Of a stretch of 54,901 nt of DNA, positions 33,192-42,114 are shown piece after piece (within the stretch, counting starts at the first letter, position 1; every line of letters starts with the position of its first letter). This DNA is from Nitriliruptoraceae bacterium (lineage in GTDB: Bacteria; Actinomycetota; Nitriliruptoria; Nitriliruptorales; Nitriliruptoraceae). The stretch covers positions 1-54,901 of the forward strand of contig SLHP01000076.1 of the NCBI GenBank assembly GCA_007136095.1, in the 5' to 3' direction. The translations under genes were made by a program, and so were the position numbers. The notes under the pieces are model-generated. The model was not told the origin of the DNA. It saw only the letters and a list, made by a program, of their open reading frames with translations, and did not search any database.

Positions 33192-34805
33192 TCACTCCAC
33201 ACCGACCCAGTAGCGCGACGGGCGCTGACCGGCCGCGATGATCTCCGCCTCGGCGGCCGGCGCGAGTTCCTCGATCAGTCCGACGACCTGCTCGTGTTCG
33301 TCACCCCCGACGTCTCCACCGACGAGCAGGGTCAGGATCTCCGCCCCAGCAGCATCGAGGTGGCCCATCACGGACCGCAGCGCCGCGACCGGATCGTCGT
33401 GTGCGGCGACGACGTCGCCGGCGGCGATCGCCAGGAACTGCCCCCCACGCACGGCACCGATCGGCGTGTCGGCCGCGCGGAGCGCCGCGGTGACCTCACC
33501 GGCCCGCACGGCACCTGCGGCATCCACCATGTCCGCGATCGTCGCGTCGGGGTCCGCGTCCGGGTCGAGCATGGCCAGCGCCGCCAGGACCGCCGGCGGG
33601 GTCACCGCCGACTCCATCACCCGCACCTGCAGTCCCTGATCAGCGCGGGCCAGGTCGGCTGCCTGTCGCGCCGCCGGCACGACGTTGCGGTGGCCCGGGA
33701 GAACGACGACGTGGTGGGCCTGCACACCACTGATCGCGACCAGCAGGTCGGCAACCGGTGGGAGGGATCCTGCCGCACCCTCGACCACCACCGCCTGCAT
33801 CGACCCGGCGAGCGACAGCGCGCCCGCACCGCTGAGGACCGCGACCGCGCCGACGGCCGTGTGACTGGCTGCGGCCCGGGCGGACATCTGGTCGCCGAAG
33901 TGGGTCACCTGGATGTTGCTGGGTCGGCCGTGGCCCAGCCCGGCCTCGATCGCGGCACCGACGTTCCCGGTGTGGACGTGCACGTTCAACAGGCCGCCGG
34001 CGGCGACCACCACCACGGAATCGCCCAACTGTTCGAGAACGCGACGCAACACCCGCGCGACCTCGTCGTCGGCGTCCAGCAGGTACTGGACCTCGAAGGG
34101 GTGGGTGAGCGAGCCGTGACAGCGGTCGTCGCGGTGACGTTCGGCGTGCGCGGGGGCGTCGAGGACCACCGGCGGGTCTTCGCCCGTCAGGTGTCCGTGG
34201 ACCGCGGCGAGCACGACCTCGAACCCCCGCGCGCCAGCGTCCACGACCCCGGCGTCGCGCAGGACCTCCAGTTGATCGTGGGTCCGGGTCACGGCCTCCG
34301 CCACCGCGGTGCAGGTCCGGGAGGACGTGGTGATCAGGTCCGCCCCGTCGTCCACGGCCGCTGCGGACGCCGCCGCCGCGGCGGCGATCGCGGTGAGGAT
34401 CGTGCCCTCGACCGGCTCGGCGACGGCCTCGTAGGCCAGGGTCCGCGCCTCGCCCAGCGCACGGGCGTAGGTAGCGGCGTCGATCTGCGCGTGGCCGGTC
34501 AACTCCTCGACGACCGCTCGGATGACCTGGCTGAGGATCACCCCGGAGTTCCCCCGGGCGCCCCGGATCGCACCGCGGATCACGTCACGGGACCGTTGCA
34601 CCCCGGAGACCGACGCCGCGTCGTTGAGCTCCTGGAGTGCGGCGCGGACCGTCAGCGTCATGTTCGTGCCGGTGTCACCGTCCGGGACCGGGAAGACATT
34701 GAGGTCGTCGAGTACCGACCGCCGGTCGGTCAACGCGTCGTGCACCCGTTCGAGGAGCGCAGGGAGCTCACGGGCCGACAGCGGCGCACCGGGACCACCC
34801 TGCAC
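33192..34805 (-). CDS. fakA: DAK2-domain fatty acid kinase FakA-like protein (YloV family)
   Basis: The 537-residue protein has an N-terminal DAK2/DhaL domain (about 8-205) with the nucleotide-Mg motif NVFPVPDGDTGTNM and GARGNSGVILSQ, then a middle domain with the conserved LNVHVHTGN and a DegV-like C-terminal part (about 310-537). Characterised homologues phosphorylate fatty acids bound to FakB; no fakB gene is in the window. Start GTG 34805 has GGGAGG 6 nt upstream. It is divergent from rpmB across 299 bp, as in many actinobacteria and firmicutes. Confidence 0.88.
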   Translation of the reverse strand: MQGGPGAPLSARELPALLERVHDALTDRRSVLDDLNVFPVPDGDTGTNMTLTVRAALQELNDAASVSGVQRSRDVIRGAIRGARGNSGVILSQVIRAVVEELTGHAQIDAATYARALGEARTLAYEAVAEPVEGTILTAIAAAAAASAAAVDDGADLITTSSRTCTAVAEAVTRTHDQLEVLRDAGVVDAGARGFEVVLAAVHGHLTGEDPPVVLDAPAHAERHRDDRCHGSLTHPFEVQYLLDADDEVARVLRRVLEQLGDSVVVVAAGGLLNVHVHTGNVGAAIEAGLGHGRPSNIQVTHFGDQMSARAAASHTAVGAVAVLSGAGALSLAGSMQAVVVEGAAGSLPPVADLLVAISGVQAHHVVVLPGHRNVVPAARQAADLARADQGLQVRVMESAVTPPAVLAALAMLDPDADPDATIADMVDAAGAVRAGEVTAALRAADTPIGAVRGGQFLAIAAGDVVAAHDDPVAALRSVMGHLDAAGAEILTLLVGGDVGGDEHEQVVGLIEELAPAAEAEIIAAGQRPSRYWVGVE

Positions 34806-34891
34806 GCCACACCTCCCACGACCTCGGGTCTGCGAGCGTAGCCCTGCGGTCGAGCCGCACCGTCGAGGTCGCGACGTCCCGCCGCCGTTGC

Positions 34892-34897
34892 TACGCT
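34892..34897 (+). promoter_or_regulatory. Candidate -10 for rpmB in the fakA/rpmB divergent gap
   Basis: The gap 34806-35104 holds no gene. TACGCT at 34892 matches the -10 form seen before several genes here; the -35 is poor. It would give rpmB a leader near 200 nt. Confidence 0.3.
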
Positions 34898-35104
34898 TCG
34901 CGTTCGTGGGTGACGGCCTTCCGCGTACCTCCGCGCCCGGGCATCCGGCGTCCCACGCCGGTGAACAGCCTCGGCAGCGACCCGCGAGACGCTTCCATCG
35001 TTCGACGGCTGGTCCGGTTGCCAACGCCTCGACCCGCTGCACCCGCCCTCCCGCACCACCTCCCGTACATCCGCGCTGACACGCGACGGGACCGACGACA
35101 AGGC

Positions 35105-35311
35105 ATGACCGTGGCATCAACCTGCCAACTGTGTGACAAGAAGCCGTGGTTCGGCAAGCAGGTCTCGCACTCGCACCGCCGGTCCTCGAAGCGCTGGACG
35201 CCCAACATCCAGAAGGTCAGCGCGTACGTCGACGGTAAGGCCGTCAAGCTGCACGTGTGCACCTCCTGCATCAAGGCGGGCAAGGTCACCCGCCCGCCGG
35301 TCCGCAAGTAG
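35105..35311 (+). CDS. rpmB: 50S ribosomal protein L28 (bL28)
   Basis: This 68-residue L28 carries two cysteine pairs, CQLC near the start and CTSC near the end, so it is the zinc-binding form. VSHSHRRSSKRWTPNIQKV is the family signature. It ends at 35311 and is followed by a strong hairpin (35352-35377). Its divergent neighbour is the FakA-like gene. Confidence 0.96.
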   Translation: MTVASTCQLCDKKPWFGKQVSHSHRRSSKRWTPNIQKVSAYVDGKAVKLHVCTSCIKAGKVTRPPVRK

Positions 35312-35351
35312 GACCGCCGGTCCGGGCGACCACCGATGCTCCCGCACCACC

Positions 35352-35377
35352 ACGAGGCTCCCATCCGGGGGCCTCGT
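35352..35377 (+). terminator. Terminator hairpin after rpmB
   Basis: ACGAGGCTCCC (35352-35362) pairs with GGGGGCCTCGT (35367-35377) over 11 bp with one G-T pair and an ATCC loop. There is no U-run, as is usual in high-GC actinobacteria. Confidence 0.65.
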
Positions 35378-35489
35378 CGTCGTTCGTACTGTCGGTCGTT
35401 CGGTCGCGCGTCGCGGTCACCGGACCATCACGCACCCGGGGCGCACGGTCCCGTCGTTGCTATCGTGGGCCGACTCCGGGGAGGACTCC

Positions 35490-35726
35490 ATGCGTGTCGC
35501 GGCCTACATCCTGATCCAGACCGAGCTGGGCGAGGCGGCAACGGTCGCCCTTGCGGCGAAGGACATCGCGGGCGTCGAGACCGCCGAGGACGTCACCGGC
35601 CCCTACGACGTGATCGTCCGGGCCGAAGCGGATGACGTGAACCAGCTCGGCAAGCTGGTCGTCTCACGCATCCAGTCGATCCCCGGCATCACCAGGACCC
35701 TGACCTGTCCGATCGTCGACCTCTGA
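35490..35726 (+). CDS. Stand-alone Lrp/AsnC ligand-binding (RAM) domain protein
   Basis: The 78-residue protein is a single RAM domain: AAYILIQTELG, DVTGPYDVIVRAEADD and IQSIPGITRTLTCPIV give the alternating strand/helix pattern of Lrp effector domains. It has no DNA-binding part. Such domains form oligomers that bind amino acids and can combine with full-length Lrp proteins. The ATG at 35490 has GGGGAGGA 6 nt upstream, and TATCGT at 35461 is a candidate -10. The gene converges on ddl with 9 bp between stops. Confidence 0.88.
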   Translation: MRVAAYILIQTELGEAATVALAAKDIAGVETAEDVTGPYDVIVRAEADDVNQLGKLVVSRIQSIPGITRTLTCPIVDL

Positions 35727-35735
35727 CCGCTCCCT

Positions 35736-36809
35736 CTACAGCCGCGCGTCGGTCAGCAGACGCTCGACGAGTTGCGTGTAGGTGATCCCCTCCGCCGCCC
35801 ACAACCGCGGGAACATCGAGATCGGCGTGAAACCCGGGATGGTGTTGATCTCGTTGAGCAGCAGTTCCCCGTCGGGCTGCAGGAACAGATCCACCCGCGC
35901 CAACCCGCGACAGCCGATCGCACGGTACGCCTCGCGGGCCAGTTCATCGATCCGGGCCGCGACCGCCTCCGGGACCTCCGCCGGGATGCGCAGGTCGGAC
36001 GCGGCCAGGTACTTCGCATCGAAGTCGTAGAACTCGTTGGACGGCACGATCTCGCCGGGCCGGCTGACGTCCAACTCGCCGTCACCGAGCACGCCGACCT
36101 CCAGCTCGCGCGCGTGCTCCAGTCCCTGTTCGATCAGGGCCACCTCGTCGAAGGTGAACGCCTCGTCCATCGCCGCATCGAGGTCGTCGAGGTCGTGGAC
36201 CTTGCTGATCCCGATCGACGAACCCTGCCGGACCGGTTTGGTGAACCAGGGTGCGGGCAACGCGGCGGACAGCTCCGCACGGACGCCGTCCGGGTCCTGC
36301 TTCCAGCGTGACCGATGGACGGCGAGGTAGCCGCCCTGCGGCAGGCCGCGGGCCGCGAACGTCGCCTTCATCACGGCCTTGTCGATGCCGATCGAGGACG
36401 CGGTGACGTCCGCGCCGACGTACGGCACCCCGACGGTGGCCAACAGGCCCTGGACGGTCCCGTCCTCACCCCACGGACCGTGCAGGAGGGGAAATACGAC
36501 GTCGATCGGCCCCAGGGTCGAGGTGGCCGCGTCCCCGCCGTCGACGTCATCGACCCGGATCAGGGTCGGTCCCCGGCGCGTGCCGACGAGCGCGACCGTC
36601 GGCCCGCCCTCGTCCACTTCGGGCAACTGCCGACCCGCCGCCACCTCGATGTTGCCGTCGGTCAGCGTCCAGCGGCCATCCCGGGTGATCCCGACCGCCA
36701 ACACCTCGTAGCGGTCCCGGTCGATCACCTCGAGGACCGACTTCGCGGACAGGCAGGAGATCTGGTGTTCGGTCGAGCGACCTCCGAACAGCAGCAGCAC
36801 GCGCTTCAT
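35736..36809 (-). CDS. ddl: D-alanine--D-alanine ligase
   Basis: The 357-residue ATP-grasp enzyme makes D-Ala-D-Ala for peptidoglycan. VLLLFGGRSTEHQISCLSAK is the N-terminal motif, VVFPLLHGPWGEDGTVQG the substrate loop, GSSIGISKV the ATP lid region, and LARVDLFLQPDGELLLNEIN-TIPGFT the metal-binding C-terminal motif. The ATG at 36809 overlaps the stop of the upstream trans-sulfuration gene (ATGA), so the two are translationally coupled. Confidence 0.96.
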   Translation of the reverse strand: MKRVLLLFGGRSTEHQISCLSAKSVLEVIDRDRYEVLAVGITRDGRWTLTDGNIEVAAGRQLPEVDEGGPTVALVGTRRGPTLIRVDDVDGGDAATSTLGPIDVVFPLLHGPWGEDGTVQGLLATVGVPYVGADVTASSIGIDKAVMKATFAARGLPQGGYLAVHRSRWKQDPDGVRAELSAALPAPWFTKPVRQGSSIGISKVHDLDDLDAAMDEAFTFDEVALIEQGLEHARELEVGVLGDGELDVSRPGEIVPSNEFYDFDAKYLAASDLRIPAEVPEAVAARIDELAREAYRAIGCRGLARVDLFLQPDGELLLNEINTIPGFTPISMFPRLWAAEGITYTQLVERLLTDARL

Positions 36810-38059
36810 GGATCGACCCCTCCCGCCGGAACGGTCACGGACGACGTCACGTCGGGCATCGCGGTCGCGAGTGCCTGCTGGAGGTCCGCGAGCAGGTCCT
36901 CGACGTCCTCGATACCGATCGACAGTCGCACGGTGCCGGGACGCAGGCCGGCGGAGGCCAGCGACGCGGCGTCGAGCTGCCGGTGGCTGGTGGACCCGGG
37001 GTGGAGGACCAGCGAGTGGGTCCCGCCGAGCGACGAGGCACGCACGAACACCGAGCACGCGTCGGCGAACGCCTCGGCCTGATCCCGACCGGGCAGGTCG
37101 AAGGCGACCAGGGCGCCGTAGCCGCGCCCGGCGAACAACCCGGTCGCCAGCGCGTGCTGCGGGTGCGCCGCGAGCCCCGGGTAGCGCACGACCTCGGTGC
37201 GGGGATCCCGCTCGAGCGCGGTGGCGATCGCCAGAGCGCTCGCGCTGGCCTGGCGGACGCGCAGCGACAGCGTCTGCACGCCACGCAGGATCAACCAGGC
37301 CTCGAAGGCACCCAACGAGGCGCCGAGCTCGTAGGTGTGGCGGCGGACCGCATCGATCAGCGGGGCGTCACCCGCGACGACGCCGGCGACGACGTCACCG
37401 TGGCCACCCAGGAACTTCGTCGCGGACTCGACGACCGCGGTCGCACCCAGCTCGTAGGGACGACACAGCCAGGGTGATGCGAAGGTGTTGTCGACCACCA
37501 ATGCCACGCCGCGCTCCCGGCAGACCTCGGCCAGCGCCGGCAGGTCGGTCACGACCATGGACGGGTTGGCGACCGACTCCACGTGCACGACGGTGTGGTC
37601 CTCGGTCAGGGCGGCGGCGAGTTGGTCAGCGGTCGCCAGTGGCGCATGGTCGACACCCCAACCGGCATCGCGCTCCATACGCCTGAGCAACGCCCAGGTT
37701 CCCCCGTAGATCTGCTCGGTCGCCAGGATGCGCCCCGTGCCGCGCAGCACATCGAGCGTGGCATGGATGGCCGCGGTGCCGGAGGCCAACGACCACGCGG
37801 CCGGCGCGTCGTGGAGTGACGCGATGACGCCGTGGAGCGTGGTCGCGGTGGGGTTGTCGTAGCGCCCGTAGACGTAGCCCGGCTGCTCGTCGAGCAGGAG
37901 TTCCCCGACGTCGGCCGAGCGGTCGGCCCCCCAGGTCGAGGACAGCCAGATCCCGGCCGATACGGGCGCCTGCTGCACGTCCGGGAGGATGACCGAGCCC
38001 TTGACCGCCCGGGTCGAGAACCCACCGTCGGGCCGCGGGAGGGATGGCTCCACATGCAC
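36806..38059 (-). CDS. metB: Trans-sulfuration family PLP enzyme (cystathionine gamma-synthase/lyase type)
   Basis: This 417-residue fold-type I PLP enzyme has YGRYDNPTATTLHGVIASLH and GTAAIHATL near the cofactor phosphate, VVDNTFASPWLCRPYELGA, and the Schiff-base lysine Lys215 in ESATKFLGGHGDVVAG. The C-terminal SLGGTHSLVLHPGSTSH fits the Cys/Met metabolism family. Sequence alone does not separate synthase, lyase and gamma-lyase activities. Start GTG 38059 or the in-frame GTG 38053; neither has a strong ribosome-binding site. It is coupled to ddl by a 4-nt overlap; some cystathionine beta-lyases also racemise alanine, which would supply the ligase with D-Ala (inference). Confidence 0.88.
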   Translation of the reverse strand: MHVEPSLPRPDGGFSTRAVKGSVILPDVQQAPVSAGIWLSSTWGADRSADVGELLLDEQPGYVYGRYDNPTATTLHGVIASLHDAPAAWSLASGTAAIHATLDVLRGTGRILATEQIYGGTWALLRRMERDAGWGVDHAPLATADQLAAALTEDHTVVHVESVANPSMVVTDLPALAEVCRERGVALVVDNTFASPWLCRPYELGATAVVESATKFLGGHGDVVAGVVAGDAPLIDAVRRHTYELGASLGAFEAWLILRGVQTLSLRVRQASASALAIATALERDPRTEVVRYPGLAAHPQHALATGLFAGRGYGALVAFDLPGRDQAEAFADACSVFVRASSLGGTHSLVLHPGSTSHRQLDAASLASAGLRPGTVRLSIGIEDVEDLLADLQQALATAMPDVTSSVTVPAGGVDP

Positions 38060-38336
38060 TCCAGGTTCGGGCTCAGGGCTCGGCAGCGAGATCGGCCGGA
38101 GCCTAGCCGACGTGGGTCACCGCATCCCGGGTGCGGTGGCGTCAGCGCCACGGCGAGCCGGCATCGTGCGCACCCGTTCGAGATCGATCACGATCCGCAC
38201 GCCTGGCCGCTCGTCGTCCGGCGGAAACAGCACGAGGAACAGGCCAGCGTCTCCGAGGGTAGGGTCCCGGGTCGGTGACCGACGGCGGCGAACCGGCCCG
38301 CCCAGACGATGTGACGAGCAGACGGAAGGCATCCAC

Positions 38337-39254
38337 GTGGCGCAGATCGACTACGACGGCAGGGTCGCGATCGTGACCGGAGCGGGCGGAGGCCTCGGTC
38401 GCAGCCACGCGCTGCTGCTGGCCAGCCGCGGCGCCAAGGTCGTGGTCAACGACCTCGGAGGCTCGCGCGACGGCAGCGGTGGCGGTTCGGAGATGGCCGA
38501 CGCCGTCGTCCAGGAGATCATCGACGCCGGCGGCGAGGCGGTCGCCAACTACGACGGCGTGCACACCTGGGAGGGCGGGCAGGCCATCGTCCAGACCGCG
38601 CTCGACAGCTTCGGCCGCGTCGACGTGGTCATCAACAACGCCGGGATCCTGCGCGACACCTCGTTCGCCAAGCTCGAGGAACCGCAGCTCGACCTGGTCG
38701 TCAAGGTCCACCTCTACGGGGCGTTCCACGTGGCCCGGGCCGCCTGGAACCACCTCAAGGAGCAGGGCTACGGACGCATCGTCAACACGACGTCGGGCTC
38801 CGGGTTGTACGGCAACTTCGGACAGTCCAACTACTCGGCCGCCAAGATGGGCCAGGTCGGGCTGACCCGGACCCTGGCGATCGAGGGCGCCAAGTACGGC
38901 ATCACCGCCAACGTGATCGCCCCGGTCGCCGCCTCGCGGATGACCGAGGACATCATGCCGCCGCAACTGCTGGAGAAGCTCGAGCCGGAGTACGTCTCCC
39001 CGCTGGTTGCCTACCTGGCGTCGGAGTCGTGCACGGAATCCGGGAAGATCTACTCCGTCGGTGGGGGCTACATGGCCCGCGTCGCGATCCTCGAGGGTGA
39101 AGGAGCCACGTTCGAGGGCGTCCCCACGCCGGAGGATGTCGCCGACCAGTGGTCAGAGGTCAACACCGTCGGTGCCGGGTCAGCCGAGTTCACCAGCGGG
39201 GTGATGGAACAGACCGGCAAGATCGTCCAGGCGCTCGGCATCAGCTTCGAGTAG
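38337..39254 (+). CDS. Short-chain dehydrogenase, (3R)-hydroxyacyl-CoA dehydrogenase-like
   Basis: The 305-residue SDR has TGAGGGLGRSHALLLASRGA for the cofactor, VVNDLGGSRDGSGGGSEMAD, NNAGILRDTSF, and the catalytic Ser and YSAAK. The long C-terminal part after the SDR core and these motifs resemble the dehydrogenase part of peroxisomal multifunctional enzyme type 2 and bacterial homologues acting on 3-hydroxyacyl-CoA. The start is GTG 38337, with GGAAGG 7 nt upstream. TAGGGT at 38260 is a candidate -10. It is divergent from the metB-ddl operon. A role in beta-oxidation or sterol degradation is inferred from family only. Confidence 0.9.
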   Translation: MAQIDYDGRVAIVTGAGGGLGRSHALLLASRGAKVVVNDLGGSRDGSGGGSEMADAVVQEIIDAGGEAVANYDGVHTWEGGQAIVQTALDSFGRVDVVINNAGILRDTSFAKLEEPQLDLVVKVHLYGAFHVARAAWNHLKEQGYGRIVNTTSGSGLYGNFGQSNYSAAKMGQVGLTRTLAIEGAKYGITANVIAPVAASRMTEDIMPPQLLEKLEPEYVSPLVAYLASESCTESGKIYSVGGGYMARVAILEGEGATFEGVPTPEDVADQWSEVNTVGAGSAEFTSGVMEQTGKIVQALGISFE

Positions 39255-39626
39255 GTCCGAACACGTCGCGGGTGGTGACAGCTGCGCACGAGCGGCGGTT
39301 GCCGGGATGTTCGGGAAGGGTTCCCTCCGACGCAGCGGAAGTGCCGACGGCGTCTCTCCGGAACGGCGGCTGGCTGCGCCGGTCCACCGAGGTCCGGCAA
39401 CTCCAGGCCTCATCGAACCACCCGCCACCACCCGGCACCCGTACCGCGGACCACTCGTGCGACCCGATGCTGCAGATCTGCGTCGCTGAGAGACGTCGAT
39501 CCGCCGCGGCGAGCCCCGTCCGAGCCGGTGGCTGCAGATCTGCGTCGCTGAGAGACGTCGATCCGCCCGGGCCCGCGAGGAGCGGTCGGACGTCGCGATG
39601 CCCAGGCAAACTGCTCGTCGAACGGG
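39255..39626. other. 372-bp convergent gap with direct repeats
   Basis: No gene is seen in this gap between two converging genes. The only structure found is a pair of identical 37-bp repeats (39469-39505 and 39531-39567). Confidence 0.6.
39469..39567. repeat. Two identical 37-bp direct repeats, 62 bp apart
   Basis: Copies at 39469-39505 and 39531-39567 each start GCTGCAGATCTGCGTCGCTG and end GACGTCGATCCGCC. Each contains the 10-bp palindrome GCAGATCTGC. The sequence between the copies is unrelated. They may be terminator-linked or remnants of a larger repeat family. Confidence 0.9.
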
Positions 39627-40250
39627 TCAGGCAACGAGCCGGGCACGGACGTTGTCGAGGATCTCGGCGACCAGTTCCTGGGTCTCGGACTCGGTGGTGT
39701 CCAGCACCAGGTCGCGGCGGGCCACCGAGCCGAAGACGGCCAACTCGGCGAGCGCCTTGCCCGCCCGGAGGTCGGCGGTGTCCGGAGACCCTGCGGCCCG
39801 CGCCCGATCCTCGAGCACGTCCGGATCACAGGTCAGGCCGACGTGGAGTCGAGGCAGCCCGTCGGTCGCCTCCAGCAGTTCCGCCGCCGTCATGCGATCG
39901 CGCAGGACGTGGTCCACGCCGACATCGAAGCCCTGGGTCGCCCAGCTCGCCGCGATCGACGGCAGTGCGCGGACGACCTCGCGGCCGAGCGGCCCCCAGT
40001 GCATCCCGACGTCACCGTCCGCCGACAGCTCCGGCGCCTCGATCAGGTCCCACCACCTCGACAGCTCGGCGCCGAACGCCGTCAGCGTCCGGTCGATACC
40101 GACGTCCAGCAGTGGACCTGGGCGCACCTCTGGCCACGCGGACTGGACCGCGGCCAGGGTCGTCGAGGTTCCGATCCCGGACGGCCCGTCGATCAGCAGC
40201 ACGAAGCCCGGCGTCCGGGCCCTGGCGGGGGTCGATGGTGGCTGGCTCAC
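39627..40250 (-). CDS. P-loop kinase-like protein (chloramphenicol phosphotransferase-like)
   Basis: The 207-residue protein has a P-loop fold start, FVLLIDGPSGIGTSTTL, in which the Walker A lysine is replaced by threonine (codon ACC). It continues DVGIDRTLTAFGAEL, VRALPSIAASWATQGFDVGV and VGLTCDPDVLEDRARAAG. The order of these blocks and the GVD-HVL segment resemble chloramphenicol 3-O-phosphotransferase-like kinases, but the substrate cannot be read from sequence. The start is a GTG at 40250 overlapping the gpsA stop (GTGA), so it is coupled to gpsA. Similar K-to-T P-loops occur in some kinase relatives, so it need not be dead. Confidence 0.7.
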   Translation of the reverse strand: MSQPPSTPARARTPGFVLLIDGPSGIGTSTTLAAVQSAWPEVRPGPLLDVGIDRTLTAFGAELSRWWDLIEAPELSADGDVGMHWGPLGREVVRALPSIAASWATQGFDVGVDHVLRDRMTAAELLEATDGLPRLHVGLTCDPDVLEDRARAAGSPDTADLRAGKALAELAVFGSVARRDLVLDTTESETQELVAEILDNVRARLVA

Positions 40251-41260
40251 ACGTCGATCCCGTAGATCTCGGGCTTGGCGTCACGTGACAGCAGGGCCTC
40301 GACGAGGTTGTGGGGGTCGTACCCCGCGTGGCACACCGCGACGACGCCCTGGGTGATGGGCATGTCGACGCCGGCCTTCTCGGCCAGTCCCAGGATGGCA
40401 CGTGAGGACTTCACGCCCTCCGCCACCATGTTCATGGACTCGATGATGTCGTCGAGCGCCTCGCCGCGCCCCAGGCGCTCCCCGACGGTCCGGTTCCGGG
40501 ACTTCGGTGACGTGCAGGTCGCGACCAGGTCGCCGACGCCCGCAAGCCCGGCGAAGGTCAGGGGGGACCCGTTGAGGGTGACACCCAGCCTGGTCATCTC
40601 GGCGAGGCCCCGGGTGATGACCGCGGCCATGGTGTTGTCCCCGAACCCCATGCCGTGCGCCATGCCGGCCGCCAGCGCGATGACGTTCTTCACCGCCCCG
40701 GCGACCTCGACGCCGACCTTGTCCTCGTTGGTGTAGACGCGGAAGTAGGGGGCCATGACGGCCGCCTGCACGCGTTCGGCGCGTTGCAGGTCCGGGCTCG
40801 CGGCGACGGTCGCCGACGGCTGGCGGGCGGCGCATTCCTTGGCCAGGTTGGGGCCGCTGACGACCACGACACGGTTCGGGTCGACATCCAATGTCTCGGC
40901 GATCACCTGGCTGCCGAACCGCATGCTGGCGACGTCGACACCCTTGATCAGGCTCACCAGGGTGGCGTCCGGCGCGATGTCGCCACCCCACTGCGCCAGC
41001 TGATCCGCGAGACCGACGGATGGCACCGCGAGGACGACCAGGTCCGCGCCCGACAACGCCTCGGTCGGATCATCGGTCGCATGCAACGCCTCCGGCAACT
41101 GCACGTCGGGGAGGTAGCCCGCGTTGGTGTTCTCGGTCGCGATCTCCTGCGCGAGGTCGGCGCGCCGGGCCCACAGGGTCGTCGCCTGCCCGGCGTCTGC
41201 ACACATCATCCCGAACGCGGTCCCCCAGGACCCCGCTCCCATGACGGCCACCTGTCTCAT
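40247..41260 (-). CDS. gpsA: Glycerol-3-phosphate dehydrogenase [NAD(P)+]
   Basis: The 337-residue enzyme makes glycerol-3-phosphate for phospholipids. VAVMGAGSWGTAFGMMCADA is the nucleotide motif, SLIKGVD, VVSGPNLAKECAARQPSA and the catalytic Lys of VGVEVAGAVKNVIALAAGMA follow, and GLAGVGDLVATCTSPKSRNR is the C-terminal signature. ATG 41260 has AGGAGG 6 nt upstream. The P-loop protein downstream is translated with it. Confidence 0.97.
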   Translation of the reverse strand: MRQVAVMGAGSWGTAFGMMCADAGQATTLWARRADLAQEIATENTNAGYLPDVQLPEALHATDDPTEALSGADLVVLAVPSVGLADQLAQWGGDIAPDATLVSLIKGVDVASMRFGSQVIAETLDVDPNRVVVVSGPNLAKECAARQPSATVAASPDLQRAERVQAAVMAPYFRVYTNEDKVGVEVAGAVKNVIALAAGMAHGMGFGDNTMAAVITRGLAEMTRLGVTLNGSPLTFAGLAGVGDLVATCTSPKSRNRTVGERLGRGEALDDIIESMNMVAEGVKSSRAILGLAEKAGVDMPITQGVVAVCHAGYDPHNLVEALLSRDAKPEIYGIDV

Positions 41261-41423
41261 CCCGTGCCTCCTGACCGTCGCGAGCACCCGCCGACCGCCG
41301 TCGCCGGGCGTCGTCATCGATGGTAGTCGTGTCCGCTGCCCGGCGACCGATCATCTCAACCCGCTGGCCCGGCGGACGGTGTGGCAACCGGAGGAGACCA
41401 ACCCCGCGGTAGATTCCCCCGCT

Positions 41424-42065
41424 GTGACCACCACCATCGCCATCGTTCCGCTGCGCAGTCCCGGCCACGGCAAGACCCGCCTGGCAGGTTCGCTGCGCCC
41501 GGAGCACCGAGCCGCCCTGGCCGCTGCGATGTTCGCCGATGTGATCTGCGCCCTGCGCGCTGCTCCCGTCGACGGGATCCTGGTCGCAGCGAGCGGGCCG
41601 GAGGCGGTGGCCGCAGCGTCGGCGCTGGGCGTCGAGGCACACATCGATCCGTCGTGGGTGACGGACCTCAACGGAGCGATCGGTGCGGCAGCCGCCACCC
41701 TGGATGCCTCGTGCGAGCTGATGGTCGTCGCCGCCGACCTGCCGCGCCTGACCGGTGGCGATGTGGTCAGCATCCTGACGACGGACGCCGAGGTGGTGCT
41801 GGCGCCGACCACCGACGGTGGGACCGGGGGCCTGCTGCGCCGTCCGGCGGACCGTATCCCCACCGCCTACGGACCGGGTTCCGCGGCACAGCACTGCCGA
41901 CTGGCCGCCGACGCCGGCGCGACGTACATCGAGCGACACACCGCCGGGTTCCGCGATGACGTCGACATCGATGCGGACCTCACCGGGTTGCGGCGTGGTC
42001 CGGTGGGACCCGCAACCTCGAAGCTGTTGGCGGGCTGGACGGACCTGACCGACCTGGCCGGCTGA
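41424..42065 (+). CDS. cofC: 2-phospho-L-lactate/phosphoenolpyruvate guanylyltransferase (F420 biosynthesis)
   Basis: The 213-residue nucleotidyltransferase activates PEP or phospholactate with GTP in coenzyme F420 biosynthesis (CofC/FbiD). It reads AIVPLRSPGHGKTRLAGSL at the nucleotide-binding start, ELMVVAADLPRLTGGDV with the metal Asp, and LAPTTDGGTGGLLRRP and YGPGSAAQHCRLA for the substrate. Start GTG 41424 is supported by a TAGATT element ending 8 nt upstream (near-leaderless). No other F420 gene is in the window, though an F420-dependent metabolism is common in actinobacteria. Confidence 0.9.
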   Translation: MTTTIAIVPLRSPGHGKTRLAGSLRPEHRAALAAAMFADVICALRAAPVDGILVAASGPEAVAAASALGVEAHIDPSWVTDLNGAIGAAAATLDASCELMVVAADLPRLTGGDVVSILTTDAEVVLAPTTDGGTGGLLRRPADRIPTAYGPGSAAQHCRLAADAGATYIERHTAGFRDDVDIDADLTGLRRGPVGPATSKLLAGWTDLTDLAG

Positions 42066-42114
42066 GCACGCAGCAGGCCCGGCAGGCCAGACCCGCCCGG
42101 TGGCCCGCCCGACG

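Noticed and set aside
30710-33241. An 843-codon open frame on the plus strand opposite recG
   Set aside because: It is the complementary shadow of recG: high GC in third positions removes stops from the opposite strand. Its translation is rich in Arg/Gly/Gln with no domain, while recG has all helicase motifs.
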